From: R-RK-3 sp963834945
GTDB taxonomy: Bacteria > Pseudomonadota > Alphaproteobacteria > Rhizobiales > Rhodomicrobiaceae
Assembly (NCBI GenBank): GCA_963834945.1
Contig: CAWIDT010000001.1
Location: forward strand, 248,001-312,000
Length of the DNA stretch: 64,000 nucleotides
Direction: 5' to 3'
Shown here piece after piece: positions 6,509 through 16,068 of the stretch. Numbering within the stretch: the stretch's first letter is position 1; each line of letters opens with the position of its first letter. Position numbers and translations under genes: made by a program. The notes beneath the pieces were generated by a model. That model searched no databases. It was given only the letters and a program-made list of their open reading frames with translations, and was not told the origin of the DNA.

Positions 6509-9388
6509 TCATCCGTTTTTCGGCCCGGAGCGGTTGTTCGCGCGCGACACCAGCGATGCCTGCGCCGAGGCCAGCCGCGCGACCGGCACGCGGAACGGCG
6601 AGCAGGACACGTAGTCGAGCCCGACGCGCTCGCAGAAGTCGATCGATGACGGATCGCCGCCATGTTCGCCGCAAATGCCGAGCTTGATGTCCGGCCGCGC
6701 CTTGCGTCCGCGCTCCACCGCGATGGAGACGAGTTCGCCGACGCCGTCCTGGTCGATGGTGATGAAGGGGTCCACCTCGATCACGCCCTTGGCAGAATAG
6801 GTGCCGAGGAACGAGGCGGCATCGTCGCGGCTCAGGCCGAACGCCGTCTGGGTCAGATCGTTGGTGCCGAAGGAGAAGAACTCCGCGGTCTCGGCGATCT
6901 CGCCGGCCCGCAAGCATGCCCGCGGCAGCTCGATCATGGTTCCGACCTGATAGGTCAGGGTTTCGCCCATCTCCTTGAAGACGCTGCGCGCCACCTTGTC
7001 GATGAGCCCTTTGAGCAGGTCGAATTCCTTCTTCACGGCGACGAGCGGCACCATCACCTCCGGCGCCACAGCGCTGCCGGTCTTGCGCCCGGCCTCGATG
7101 GCGGCCTCGAAAATGGCGCGAGCCTGCATCTCGGTGATCTCGGGATAGCTGATGGCCAGTCGGCAGCCGCGATGCCCGAGCATCGGATTGAATTCGGCAA
7201 GCTGCGCCAGACGATGCCGGATCTTGCCTTCATCGGCCCCGAGCATCCGCGCGACCTCCGCGATCTCTTCGTCGCTATGCGGCAAGAACTCGTGCAGCGG
7301 CGGATCGAGCAGGCGGATCGTCACCGGCAGCCCGGCCATGATCTCGAACAGCTCGACGAAATCCTGGCGCTGCATCGGCAGAATTTTGGCCAGCGCCGTC
7401 CGGCGTCCGGCTTCATCGGAGGCAAGGATCATTTCGCGCACGGCGAGGATGCGGTCCTCGTCGAAGAACATATGCTCGGTGCGGCAAAGGCCGATGCCCT
7501 CGGCGCCGAATTCGCGCGCCTGCTTGGCGTCGCGGGGGGTCTCGGCGTTGGCGCGCACCTTCATGCGCCGGATTTCGTCGGCCCAGACCATCAGCTTGCC
7601 GAAATCGCCGGACAGCTCCGGTTGCAGCATCGGCACGGCGCCCTCGATGACATGGCCCTTGGTGCCGTCGATGGTGATGATCTGGCCTTCGTTCAGCACG
7701 GTGTCGCCGATGGACATGGTGCGCGCTTTGTAGTCGATGCGCAGCGACCCGGCGCCCGACACGCAAGGGCGGCCCATGCCCCGCGCCACCACGGCCGCGT
7801 GCGATGTCATGCCGCCGCGCGCGGTGAGAATGCCGGCCGCCGCATGCATGCCGTGAATATCGTCCGGGCTGGTTTCGGTGCGCACCAGGATGACGCGTGC
7901 GCCCCTGGCCTTTGAGCTCTTCCGCCTTGCCGGAATCGAAGACGATTTCGCCGGTCGCGGCGCCCGGGCGACGCGGGCAGGCCGGTCGCCAGAATGCGCT
8001 TGTCGGCGTTCGGGTCGAGCATCGGATGCAGCAACTGGTCGAGCTGGGCCGGATCGATGCGCAGAATGGCCTCGTCGCGCGTGATCAGCCCTTCCTCGGC
8101 CATGTCGACGGCGATCTTCAGCGCCGCCTTGGTGGTGCGCTTGCCCGAGCGCGTCTGCAGCATCCAGAGCTTGCCCTCCTGGATGGTGAACTCGATGTCC
8201 TGCATGTCGCGGTAATGGGCCTCCAGCCGCTCATAGATGCCGCGCAGCTCGGCGAAGAGCTCGGGCATCAGGGCTTCGAGCGACGGCTTGCCGTCGCCCG
8301 CATCGATGCGCGCGGCTTCGGTGAGGTTTTGCGGCGTGCGGATGCCGGCCACCACGTCCTCGCCCTGCGCATTGACCAGGAACTCGCCGTACAGCCTCTT
8401 CTCGCCGGTCGAGGGGTTGCGGGTGAAGGCGACGCCCGTGGCGCTTGTCTCGCCGCGATTGCCGAACACCATCGCCTGGACGTTGACGGCGGTGCCCCAA
8501 TCGTCGGGGATGGCGTGCAGCCGCCGATAGGTGACGGCGCGCTGATTGTTCCAGCTATCGAAGACCGCGGCGATCGCGCCCCAGAGCTGCTGATGCGGGT
8601 CCTGCGGGAAAGGTTCGCCATGCTCGCGCGCGACGGCGTCCTTATATTCGTCGACGATCTTTTCCCAGTCCTCGGCGTCAAGGTCGGTGTCGAGATCGGC
8701 GCCCGCCATGTTCTTGTAATTGTCGAGAATTTCCTCGAAGGCGTGGTGATCGACGCCCGAGCACCACGTCGGAATACATCTGGATGAAGCGCCGGTAGTG
8801 AATCATAGGCGAAGCGCTTGTCGCCCGCCTTCGCCGCCAGCCCGGCGACCGTCAGATCGTTCAGCCCCAGATTGAGCACGGTGTCCATCATGCCGGGCAT
8901 CGAGGCGCGCGAGCCGGAGCGCACGGAAACCAGAAGCGGATTGTCGGCGTCGCCGAAGGTCGCGCCGACCGCCTGGCCGACTGCCGCCAGCGCGTCGCTG
9001 ACTTCGCCTTTCAGCCCTTCGGGGAATTGCTTGCCGTTTTGCGATATAGGCCGCGCACATCTCGCGTCGAGATGGTGAAGCCGGGCGGCACCGGAAGGCC
9101 GAGGTTCGACATCTCCGCGAGGTTGGCGCCTTTGCCGCCGAGCAGGTCGCGCATCTCGGCCGATCCGTCGGCGCTGCCCGCGCCGAAGCGATAGACCCAA
9201 TGCTGGCCGGGCCGCATCACCGTCTTTTCCTGATGCGCCGCGCCATTTGCGGCGGGCGGCTGCCTGGTTTCCTCGCGCATCCCGTGCATGCCCTGAGCAG
9301 CTTTCATGAACGTCGCGAGATTCTCGGCCAGTCGGACATTATTTTCAAGCGATTGCTTGATCAGATCGTAGAAGAGATTCGTTGACAT
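6509..9388 (-). CDS. ppdK: Pyruvate, phosphate dikinase (six apparent +1 frameshifts)
   Basis: Interconverts pyruvate + ATP + Pi and PEP + AMP + PPi. Segments in order: ATP-grasp nucleotide domain (WVYRFGAGSADGSAEMRDLLGGKGANLAEM), central phosphohistidine domain with GGMTSHAAVVARGMGRPCVSG (Thr-Ser-His centre), and C-terminal PEP/pyruvate barrel with LCRTEHMFF and the SCSPFRVPVARLA region. The frame must be corrected near 9064, 9038, 8799, 8758, 7965 and 7908; each correction removes one base, four of them in homopolymers. The corrected protein has about 955 residues and carries an N-terminal extension of about 70 (from MSTNLFYDL) not typical of the family. The gene must be intact in life if these are errors. 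Confidence 0.9.
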
Positions 9389-9542
9389 GGGGGGTTCCGG
9401 TTTTGAGGTCTCGCGCGGTGCGGTTCGATTAAATCTGATAAGCGACAAAGCCCGATTAAATCGCTGTCGAAACGGACATAAAGATGTAGCTGACTTGTTC
9501 AGAGGACTTCAAGGGGCGCATCGTCCGGCCGGCCAGCGCCGT

Positions 9543-9949
9543 TCAGCGCCTGACAAAACGGCCGTGAGGCATATGCCGGGCGCGGCGAACCGGCAGCATA
9601 TAGAAGTAAACCCAGGCATTTCGCACCTCCCCTCGAAACAGAACGACCGGAGCTACAACGCGCTCATAGGGCCAAGGTTCTGGCGCACCGGCGCCGCACC
9701 CTTCATAGGCATCGAGCCAGGCGAGCGTCGCGGCCGGCCGCAAGAGCTTTACGACATCGCCATGAACCCTGCCCGCGCCATCGTCCGATCGGATGGCGCC
9801 CGGATAGCTGCCGACGTTGTAAAGCTTGGCGGAAATGCGGCCCGGACCCAGATAGAGGCTCTGGCAGCCAAGGCGCCGCGGCCATCGGATGCCCGGAGGC
9901 GCGCATCAGGGTTCCATAGACGAACAGGATGAGTGACGGCGCGTGTCAT
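9543..9949 (-). CDS. Gamma-glutamylcyclotransferase-like (AIG2/GGCT) protein, frameshifted
   Basis: Three overlapping frames join into one protein: SLILFVYGTLM, then LGPGRISAKLYNVGSYPGAI, then LLRPAATLAWLDAYEGC...YERVV and NAWVYFYMLP. VYGTLM, the GxYPG-type turn and the LDxYEG..YER block are the signature of the GGCT-like fold, which cyclises gamma-glutamyl amines or peptides. Two single-base excesses (about 9860 and about 9930) are needed to join them. The ATG at 9949 gives MTRA before the first shift. Divergent from the small membrane protein at 10124. Function is assigned at fold level only. Confidence 0.7.
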
Positions 9950-10123
9950 GCATTCGTTCAGGTTCCAATTGTCTCAATGCTGACACGGCATTTGGGCATG
10001 CCAGCGATCGATCGCAGGCCGCGCGGGGCTGGCTTCGATGGTTTTCGAAAGTTGCGTGGATGCGGGGCTTAACGCAATTGACTTGTCGCGGCATCTGTTT
10101 GAGATCTGAGGTGAGGCGCTTAA

Positions 10124-10493
10124 ATGTTGAAAGAACTGATCGTATCCGTCGTCAGCGGCATCATCGTCGCGCTGATCCTGCAAATCTTCCGCTTCGGGGG
10201 CTCACGCCGCCAGGCTGGGCCGCGCCAGAGCATGAGCTACGCCGCCGCACCGGCGCGGCGCAGTGGCGGCGGCGGGCTGCTTCGCTTTATCCTGGCGGTC
10301 GGCGGCGGCATCGCGCTGGCTTACGGCGCGGCGCCCTTCATCCTGGGACGCCATTTCCGGAATTTTGGCGGCGACTATGACAGGTTCGATCGAGACTTCG
10401 GCGGATTCGCCTCCCATGCGCCGATGCTCATTCTCACGGTGGTCGCCACCGATCATCGTCTGGGCATTTCTGTCGGCCCTGACGCGGCGTTGA
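10124..10493 (+). CDS. Small two-helix membrane protein, frameshifted near its end
   Basis: A protein of about 122 residues. It opens with a hydrophobic helix (VSVVSGIIVALILQIFRF), has a Gly/Arg-rich linker (APARRSGGGG) and a second helix (LLRFILAVGGGIALAYGAAPFIL), and ends with a third hydrophobic stretch. As sequenced, the frame continues without a stop into priA. A one-base correction at about 10451 (ACCGATC to ACCATC) restores IIVWAFLSALTRR and a stop at 10491-10493, 11 bases before the priA start. A ribosome site (GAGGTGAGG) precedes the ATG. No known family recognised. Confidence 0.65.
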
Positions 10494-10504
10494 CCGGAAC
10501 GCCC

Positions 10505-12724
10505 ATGGCCGATCTGCTCGGGTTCGAGGACGAGACGCAGTACCGCACCGCCGTTCACACGGTGCCGGTGCTGCTGCCGCTGCCGCTCGATCTTACCTAT
10601 GACTACATCGCGCCAGAGGGCGAAGCGTTGCGGCCGGGCGATTTCGTGCTGGTGCCGATCGGACCGCGCAAGGAAGTCGGGGTCGTCTGGGAGCGCAGCG
10701 CGGATGCAAAGCCCGTCGATCCGAAAAAGCTGAAAGCCATCGTCGAGCGCTTCGAGCTGCCGCCTTTGCCGGAAACGGCGCGGCGGTTCGCCGATTGGGT
10801 CGCGCGCTACACGCTGTCGCCCAGGGGCATGGTGCTCAAGATGATGATGAGCGCCTATGAGGTGTTCTCGCCCGACACGCCGCGCTGGGGCTACAGGCTG
10901 GCCGGCCCGGCGCCGGTCCGCATGACGGCGGAGCGCAAGCGCGTCATCGAGGCGGCGGAAGGCGAGCCTGATCTGGCCGAAGGCGGCACTCGCCGAACGC
11001 GCCGGCGTCAGCTATGGCGTGATCGACGGCCTTGCGCAGGCGGGCACCTTCATGCGCGTCGAACTGCCGCGCGGCAAGCTGCCTTCGCCAAAGGCGGATT
11101 TCGCCCCACCGGATCTGTCGGAGGCGCAGGCCTATGCCGCCCATGCGCTGCGGGAGCGGGTCGCGGCGGGCGGCTTCTCGGTGTCGCTGATCGACGGCGT
11201 CACCGGCTCGGGCAAGACGGAGGTCTATTTCGAGGCGGTGGCGGAAGCCCTGCGCCAGCGTCGCCAGGCGCTGATCCTGCTGCCGGAAATCGCGCTGACC
11301 AATCAGTTTTTGCAGCGCTTCGAGGCGCGCTTCGGCTGCCGGCCGCAGGAATGGCATTCGGCGATTTCGCCCGTCGAGCGGGGGCGTATCTGGCGCGCGC
11401 GTGGCGGAAGGCGAGGCGAAAGTGGTGGCGGGCGCGCGTTCGGCGCTGTTCCTGCCCTTCGCCGATCTCGGGCTGATCGTGGTGGACGAGGAGCACGACA
11501 CCGCCTTCAAGCAGGAGGACCGCGTCACCTATCAGGGCCGCGACATGGCGGTGGTGCGCGCCTCGCTGACCGGAGCCTCAGTGGTGCTCAGTTCGGCCAC
11601 GCCGTCGCTGGAGAGCATCGCCAATGTCCGCCAGGGGCGCTACGCCCATCTCGTCCTGCCGCACCGCTACGCGGGCGCGCGGATGCCGGAAATTTCCGCC
11701 ATCGATCTGCGCACCCAGCCGCCGGAGCGCGGGCGTTGGCTCAGCCCGCCGCTCGTCGCCGCAATAACCGAGACGATGGCGCGGGGCCAGCAATCGCTGT
11801 TGTTTCTCAACCGGCGCGGCTATGCGCCGCTGACGCTGTGCCGCAAATGCGGCCACCGGATCGAATGCCCGCAATGTTCGGCGACGCTTGTCGAGCACCG
11901 CTTCCGCAAGCAGCTCAACTGCCATCATTGCGGCTTCACGCTGCCTTTGCCGAAGACTTGCCCGAAATGCGGCGAGGAAGGCTCGCTGGTGCCGTGCGGA
12001 CCAGGCGTCGAGCGTGTCGCGGAGGAAGTCGCGGAGCGTTTTCCGGGCGTGGAAACCGCAATATCTGTCCAGCGACCTTGTTCCCGGCATCCGCGCGCTG
12101 CGTGACATCATCGAGAAGATCGCGCGGGGGGACGCGCCGATCATCATCGGCACGCAACTCGTCGCCAAGGGACACCACTTCCCGCATCTGGCGACGGTCG
12201 GAGTGGTCGACGGCGATCTCAGCCTTGCCTCCGGCGATCCGCGCGCGGCGGAGCGCACCTTCCAGCTGCTGTCGCAGGTGACGGGCCGCGCCGGACGCGA
12301 GGACGGCGTGCACGGGCGCGGCTTCATCCAGACGCATATGCCGGAGCATCCGGTGATGCAGGCGATCATCGCCAATGACCGGGAGAGCTTTCTCGAACGC
12401 GAGATCGAGGCGCGCCGCGAAGCCGCCATGCCGCCCTTCGGACGCCTCGCCGCGCTGATCGTCTCCGCCAAGGGCAAGCCGGACGCCGAACGCTATGCGC
12501 GCGACCTGGCGCTCGCGGCGCCGAATTCGACGAAAATTTCCGTGCTCGGTCCGGCGGAGGCGCCGCTGTCGCTGATCCGGGGCCGCTACCGCTACCGCCT
12601 GCTCGTCAAGGCGCCGCGCGATGCCGACCTGCAAGCCTATCTGCACCATTGGCTGGACCGCGCGCCGCCGGCCAAGGGCAGTGTCAGGCTGGCCATAGAT
12701 GTCGATCCCTACAGCTTCATGTAG
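10505..12724 (+). CDS. priA: Primosomal replication restart helicase PriA (three +1 frameshifts)
   Basis: PriA reloads the replisome at stalled forks. Visible in order: N-terminal DNA-binding domain (VLLPLPLDLTYDYIAPEGE), SF2 helicase Walker A GVTGSGKTEVY, Walker B DEEHD, SATPSLES, the zinc module (CRKCGHRIECPQC and CHHCGF..CPKCG), then GTQLVAKGHHFPHL and VTGRAGRE. Frame corrections of one extra base are needed near 10975 (GCCGAAG), 11403 (GCGCGTG) and 12072 (ATATCTG). The corrected protein has about 738 residues, normal for the family. In many Hyphomicrobiales priA lies directly upstream of atpH; here a 2.6 kb island lies between them. Confidence 0.93.
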
Positions 12725-12728
12725 GCGG

Positions 12729-12749
12729 TGCGCCGCGTGCTGCGGCGCA
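12729..12749 (+). terminator. Hairpin after priA
   Basis: Perfect 8-base stem TGCGCCGC / GCGGCGCA with a 5-base loop, starting 5 bases after the priA stop and followed by AATTTG. The stem is strong but the T-tract poor, so termination is plausible rather than certain. Confidence 0.55.
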
Positions 12750-12840
12750 ATTTGAGTAAAAACATCGCCGCGCGATTGGCTCAAAATTCAGCGATTTCCA
12801 CGAATATCCGCCGATCATTGTTCTTTGCACAGGTAGGCGA

Positions 12841-13302
12841 ATGACCGCTCCCCCCAACACCGACTTGCACAGACTCACCTATCTCAGCGCGGCTCGTAAG
12901 GAGATCACCGGCGCCGATCTCGACGCCATTCTCGAAACCGCGCGCGCTAATAATGTACGCCACGATGTGACGGGTCTGCTGATCTATCACGACATGCAAT
13001 TCTACCAGACGCTGGAAGGGCCGTGGGCAGAGGTGGAACCGCTATATAATCACATCAAGAAAGACCCACGCCATACTGGCTGCATCGTCCTGGAGCGCCG
13101 CCCCGTGACGGAGCGCTTTTTCAACGGGTGGTCAATGGCTTACAAAAACGTCAGCGAACTCGGCGCCGCGCAGAAGCGCAACTTTCTCGATCTGACCGGC
13201 GTCCGAGATCGATATGCCGCCCCCGGGGCGAAGGATGACGCCAGGACGCGCATCCTGATCGACAGCTTCCTCTCCAGCTTCCGCGACCTGAACCTGAATT
13301 AA
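12841..13302 (+). CDS. BLUF-domain blue-light photoreceptor
   Basis: 153 residues, consisting mainly of one BLUF domain (about residues 10-105). The flavin-contacting residues of the family are all present: Tyr14 (LTYLS), Asn38 (ARANNV..DVTGLL) and Gln56 (FYQTLEGP), plus the DPRHTGC and NGWSMAY blocks that hold the photocycle Trp and Met. No output domain is attached; about 45 C-terminal residues form the usual short capping helices, as in stand-alone BLUF sensors. Such proteins bind FAD and act through protein partners. The neighbouring helicase gene is on the same strand 119 bases away, but no functional link can be shown. Confidence 0.9.
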   Translation: MTAPPNTDLHRLTYLSAARKEITGADLDAILETARANNVRHDVTGLLIYHDMQFYQTLEGPWAEVEPLYNHIKKDPRHTGCIVLERRPVTERFFNGWSMAYKNVSELGAAQKRNFLDLTGVRDRYAAPGAKDDARTRILIDSFLSSFRDLNLN

Positions 13303-13421
13303 GGGAAACGACGGCAGCTAAGGGAAGGGTCCGCGGACCAGTAGCAATTTTATATAATTGTGTTTTTTGATATTGCTTTTAACTATGGAGCATTCGAAGG
13401 GATCATATTCTTAGGTGTATT

Positions 13422-15254
13422 GTGGCAACGGTCTTTCCGCGCGACCTCCCGAACGGCTTGAATGAGTGCGAGCTGATTGTCTTTAATCTGCTGAATCGGC
13501 TCGCCGATGATTGCTTCATCTATTTCGAACCTCACCTTCGCAATCGCCGCCCGGATTTCCTAGTGGTTATTCCGGATGTCGGCGTTCTCGTTGTCGAGGC
13601 CAAGGGCTTTCCTGTGGATCAGATCATCCACGCCACGCAAGACCGCATTACGCTCGACGCTTCCGAAGGCAGAAAGACGGGAACACATCCCCAGGACCAA
13701 GCCCGCGCCTATGCTTTTCGATTTATGAAAGCGCTTCGTGACCATCCAGCCGCAAAACATATCTTGCGGACCAGTGGGCCGCATCTCGGAAGCCTTCCCT
13801 TTCCTGTCTCCTGGATCGCGGCGTACTGCAACATAACGCGCGATGCGCTCAATGAGCGCGAACTCGCTCCGTGTTTTCCGCCAAGCCGGAATGTTTTTCG
13901 AGACCAGTTGAGGACGTGGGGCACGCTTGATGAACCGGACCTTCGCAGTGCTTTGAAAACCCATTTTGACCCCTGGTGGCCACATTCCATGTCTTGGTTT
14001 GAGGTCACGCTGATCAGAAATAAGTTTTACCCCATCATAATTCCGAATCAGTCGGGCGATTATGTAAGCACGGACATCAAGGTCTTGGATGCTGATCAAG
14101 AACAAGTGGCGTTCAGGCTTGGCGAAGGCCATCGCGTCGTTCGCGGCGTCGCGGGTTCCGGCAAGACCATGATCTTGATCGCGAGGGCTAAATATCTTGC
14201 AGCGACCGGCAAGCAGAGGATCTTGATCCTCTGCTATAGCAGGTTACTGTCTCAGTTTATCCAATTCTGCACCAAAGAGTTCGCGAATATTGAAGTGCGA
14301 ACCTTCGCAGGCTGGTCTGCCAAAAATGGTGTGCTGTTCAACAGGGGTACATCAGACGACGACGCGCAAGGCACCGCATTGCGCGATAAATTCAAGACGG
14401 CGATCGCGCCCGATACCGGTCAATTCGATAGCGTGTTGATTGATGAAGCGCAACTTATGTCGCGGGACTGGCTGATCTGCGCTCGGCTGGCGCTCCGCGA
14501 ACGCGATCCGGCGAAGGCGAGCCTGTTCATCGTTGCCGATGGCAGCCAGTCCTTGAAGAAGATGCTGCGCTTCACCTGGAAAGACGCGGGTATAATTGTT
14601 GCGGGTCGCAGCATGATTCTTAAGGTCAACTATCGGAACACTAAGGAAATCCTTAGAGCTGCCAGCGCGATGACCGCCGCCATCGCTGAAACGATTGACG
14701 CAGACGACACGCAAGCTCCGACAGGGGCGCATCCCGACATATGCGTGAGACAGGGAAAGGAACCCGAACTGATCGTGTTGGATAATCGGCAATCCGAATG
14801 CGACTATGCGGCCGCTCTGGCAAGGACTTGGCTGCTCGGCGGCGTCCAGGTAAAAGGCAAAACCGTCAGGCCCGTCCCTGAAGATATCGCGATCATCTAC
14901 CCCCACAATCCTTCGAGGGCTACAAACCTTGTTGCCGAGCTAACTTCTAAGCTCTCACGGCTTCCGTCGGTGGTGTTATCAGGCGAGCGCCAGGGCAAAC
15001 TCGCCGATCCCGGAATCCAAATCCTGTCTATGAAGGCCTCGCCCGGATTACAGTTTCGATTCGTCATCCTGCTTTGGGCCGATCTCCTGCCGGCCCATTT
15101 TACCGATGATGATGATCAGGCGCTTCTTTACGTGGCAATGACGCGCGCTGAAGATGTGCTTGTCATTCTGCATTCCGGCAAGTCTGAGCTGGTGGACAAA
15201 ATATCGAGCGCGTTGAATCCGGGGCAGCGAGAGTTGCGCCGGGACGGAGTGTGA
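13422..15254 (+). CDS. NERD-domain nuclease / UvrD-type SF1 helicase
   Basis: 610 residues, start GTG. Residues about 20-130 form a NERD domain with a PD-(D/E)xK-like core (RRPDFLVV...VLVVEAKGF). From about residue 225 comes a superfamily 1 helicase: Walker A GVAGSGKT (about 242), Walker B VLIDEAQ (about 340), VNYRNTKEI (motif IV region), and motif VI LLYVAMTRAEDVL (about 568). Base composition is clearly lower in GC than priA or the atp genes, and a very AT-rich leader (13345-13385) precedes it. Single-protein nuclease-helicases of this build are known or suspected in phage defence and DNA repair; the role here is inferred from domains and context only. Confidence 0.85.
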   Translation: MATVFPRDLPNGLNECELIVFNLLNRLADDCFIYFEPHLRNRRPDFLVVIPDVGVLVVEAKGFPVDQIIHATQDRITLDASEGRKTGTHPQDQARAYAFRFMKALRDHPAAKHILRTSGPHLGSLPFPVSWIAAYCNITRDALNERELAPCFPPSRNVFRDQLRTWGTLDEPDLRSALKTHFDPWWPHSMSWFEVTLIRNKFYPIIIPNQSGDYVSTDIKVLDADQEQVAFRLGEGHRVVRGVAGSGKTMILIARAKYLAATGKQRILILCYSRLLSQFIQFCTKEFANIEVRTFAGWSAKNGVLFNRGTSDDDAQGTALRDKFKTAIAPDTGQFDSVLIDEAQLMSRDWLICARLALRERDPAKASLFIVADGSQSLKKMLRFTWKDAGIIVAGRSMILKVNYRNTKEILRAASAMTAAIAETIDADDTQAPTGAHPDICVRQGKEPELIVLDNRQSECDYAAALARTWLLGGVQVKGKTVRPVPEDIAIIYPHNPSRATNLVAELTSKLSRLPSVVLSGERQGKLADPGIQILSMKASPGLQFRFVILLWADLLPAHFTDDDDQALLYVAMTRAEDVLVILHSGKSELVDKISSALNPGQRELRRDGV

Positions 15255-15507
15255 TGGAACCCGTATCCGCTCCGGCAATAAGCGACAAGCGCCTGCCGCC
15301 AATTCCGCCTTACCCACACATGCAAAGGAAACGCATTGATTCCGGGCACGCGCCTTATTGCAAGCCGGTCAATGCCTGTGATAGACAACCTGCGGAACCG
15401 AAGACTTTGCAAGTTTCATGTGCACATAAGCCGTGGGACTTGATTGGGCTGCGCAAAAGTCCGGGCGGGCCTCTCAGCACGCAAGGCAGAACAGGAAGAG
15501 CGCTAAG
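15255..15507. other. Intergenic region upstream of the atp operon
   Basis: No convincing gene is seen. It should hold the promoter of atpHAGDC because the preceding gene looks foreign. TTGCAA at about 15406 is a possible -35 box, but I see no clear -10. An AGGA ribosome site lies just before the proposed TTG start of atpH. Confidence 0.4.
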
Positions 15508-16068
15508 TTGGCTGGCGAAACGACACGTGTTGGCGGAATGGCGGGGCGCTACGCGACGGCGCTATTTGAGCTGGCGCGCGACGAGAACAAGCTGGATGAG
15601 ACAGAACGGGCACTGTCCGGCCTCAGCGCGTTGCTGGATGAGAGCGAGGATCTGACCAGTCTCGTCCGCAGTCCGATTTTTTCCGCCGCCGAACAGTCAA
15701 GGGCGCTGGCCGCGATCGCCAAGCAGGCGGACATCCCGACGCTCACCTCGAATTTCCTGCAATTGCTGGTCAGGAACCGGCGGCTTTTCGCCCTCAGACA
15801 CATCATCGCCGGCTTCCGCAATCTGGCTGCCGACTATCGCGGCGAACTGACGGCCGAGGTCACATCCGCGATCGCGCTGAGCAAGCCGCAGGCGGACGAG
15901 CTTAAGGCGACCCTGAAGGCCAAGACTGGCAAGAGCATCACGCTGATCGAAAATGTCGATCCGGCCGTTCTCGGCGGCCTGGTCGTGAGGATCGGCAGCC
16001 GCATGGTCGATTCATCGATCCGCACAAAATTGAACTCTCTGAAAATTGCCATGAAAGAGGTAGGCTGA
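15508..16068 (+). CDS. atpH: ATP synthase F1 delta subunit
   Basis: 186 residues from a TTG start preceded by AGGA; an internal ATG (15538) would begin at MAGRYATALFELA, closer to the core. Delta links the F1 head to the peripheral stalk of the F1Fo ATP synthase. Family features: RYATALFELA at the N-terminus, a helical N-domain, and the C-terminal LIENVDPAVLGGLVVRIGSRMVDSSIRTKL block. First gene of atpHAGDC; its stop overlaps the atpA ATG by one base. Confidence 0.93.
   Translation: MAGETTRVGGMAGRYATALFELARDENKLDETERALSGLSALLDESEDLTSLVRSPIFSAAEQSRALAAIAKQADIPTLTSNFLQLLVRNRRLFALRHIIAGFRNLAADYRGELTAEVTSAIALSKPQADELKATLKAKTGKSITLIENVDPAVLGGLVVRIGSRMVDSSIRTKLNSLKIAMKEVG

Noticed and set aside
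10124..11476. Apparent fusion of the small membrane protein to PriA
   Set aside because: The join arises from one extra base at about 10451. With it removed the small gene stops at 10493 and priA has its own ATG with a ribosome site.
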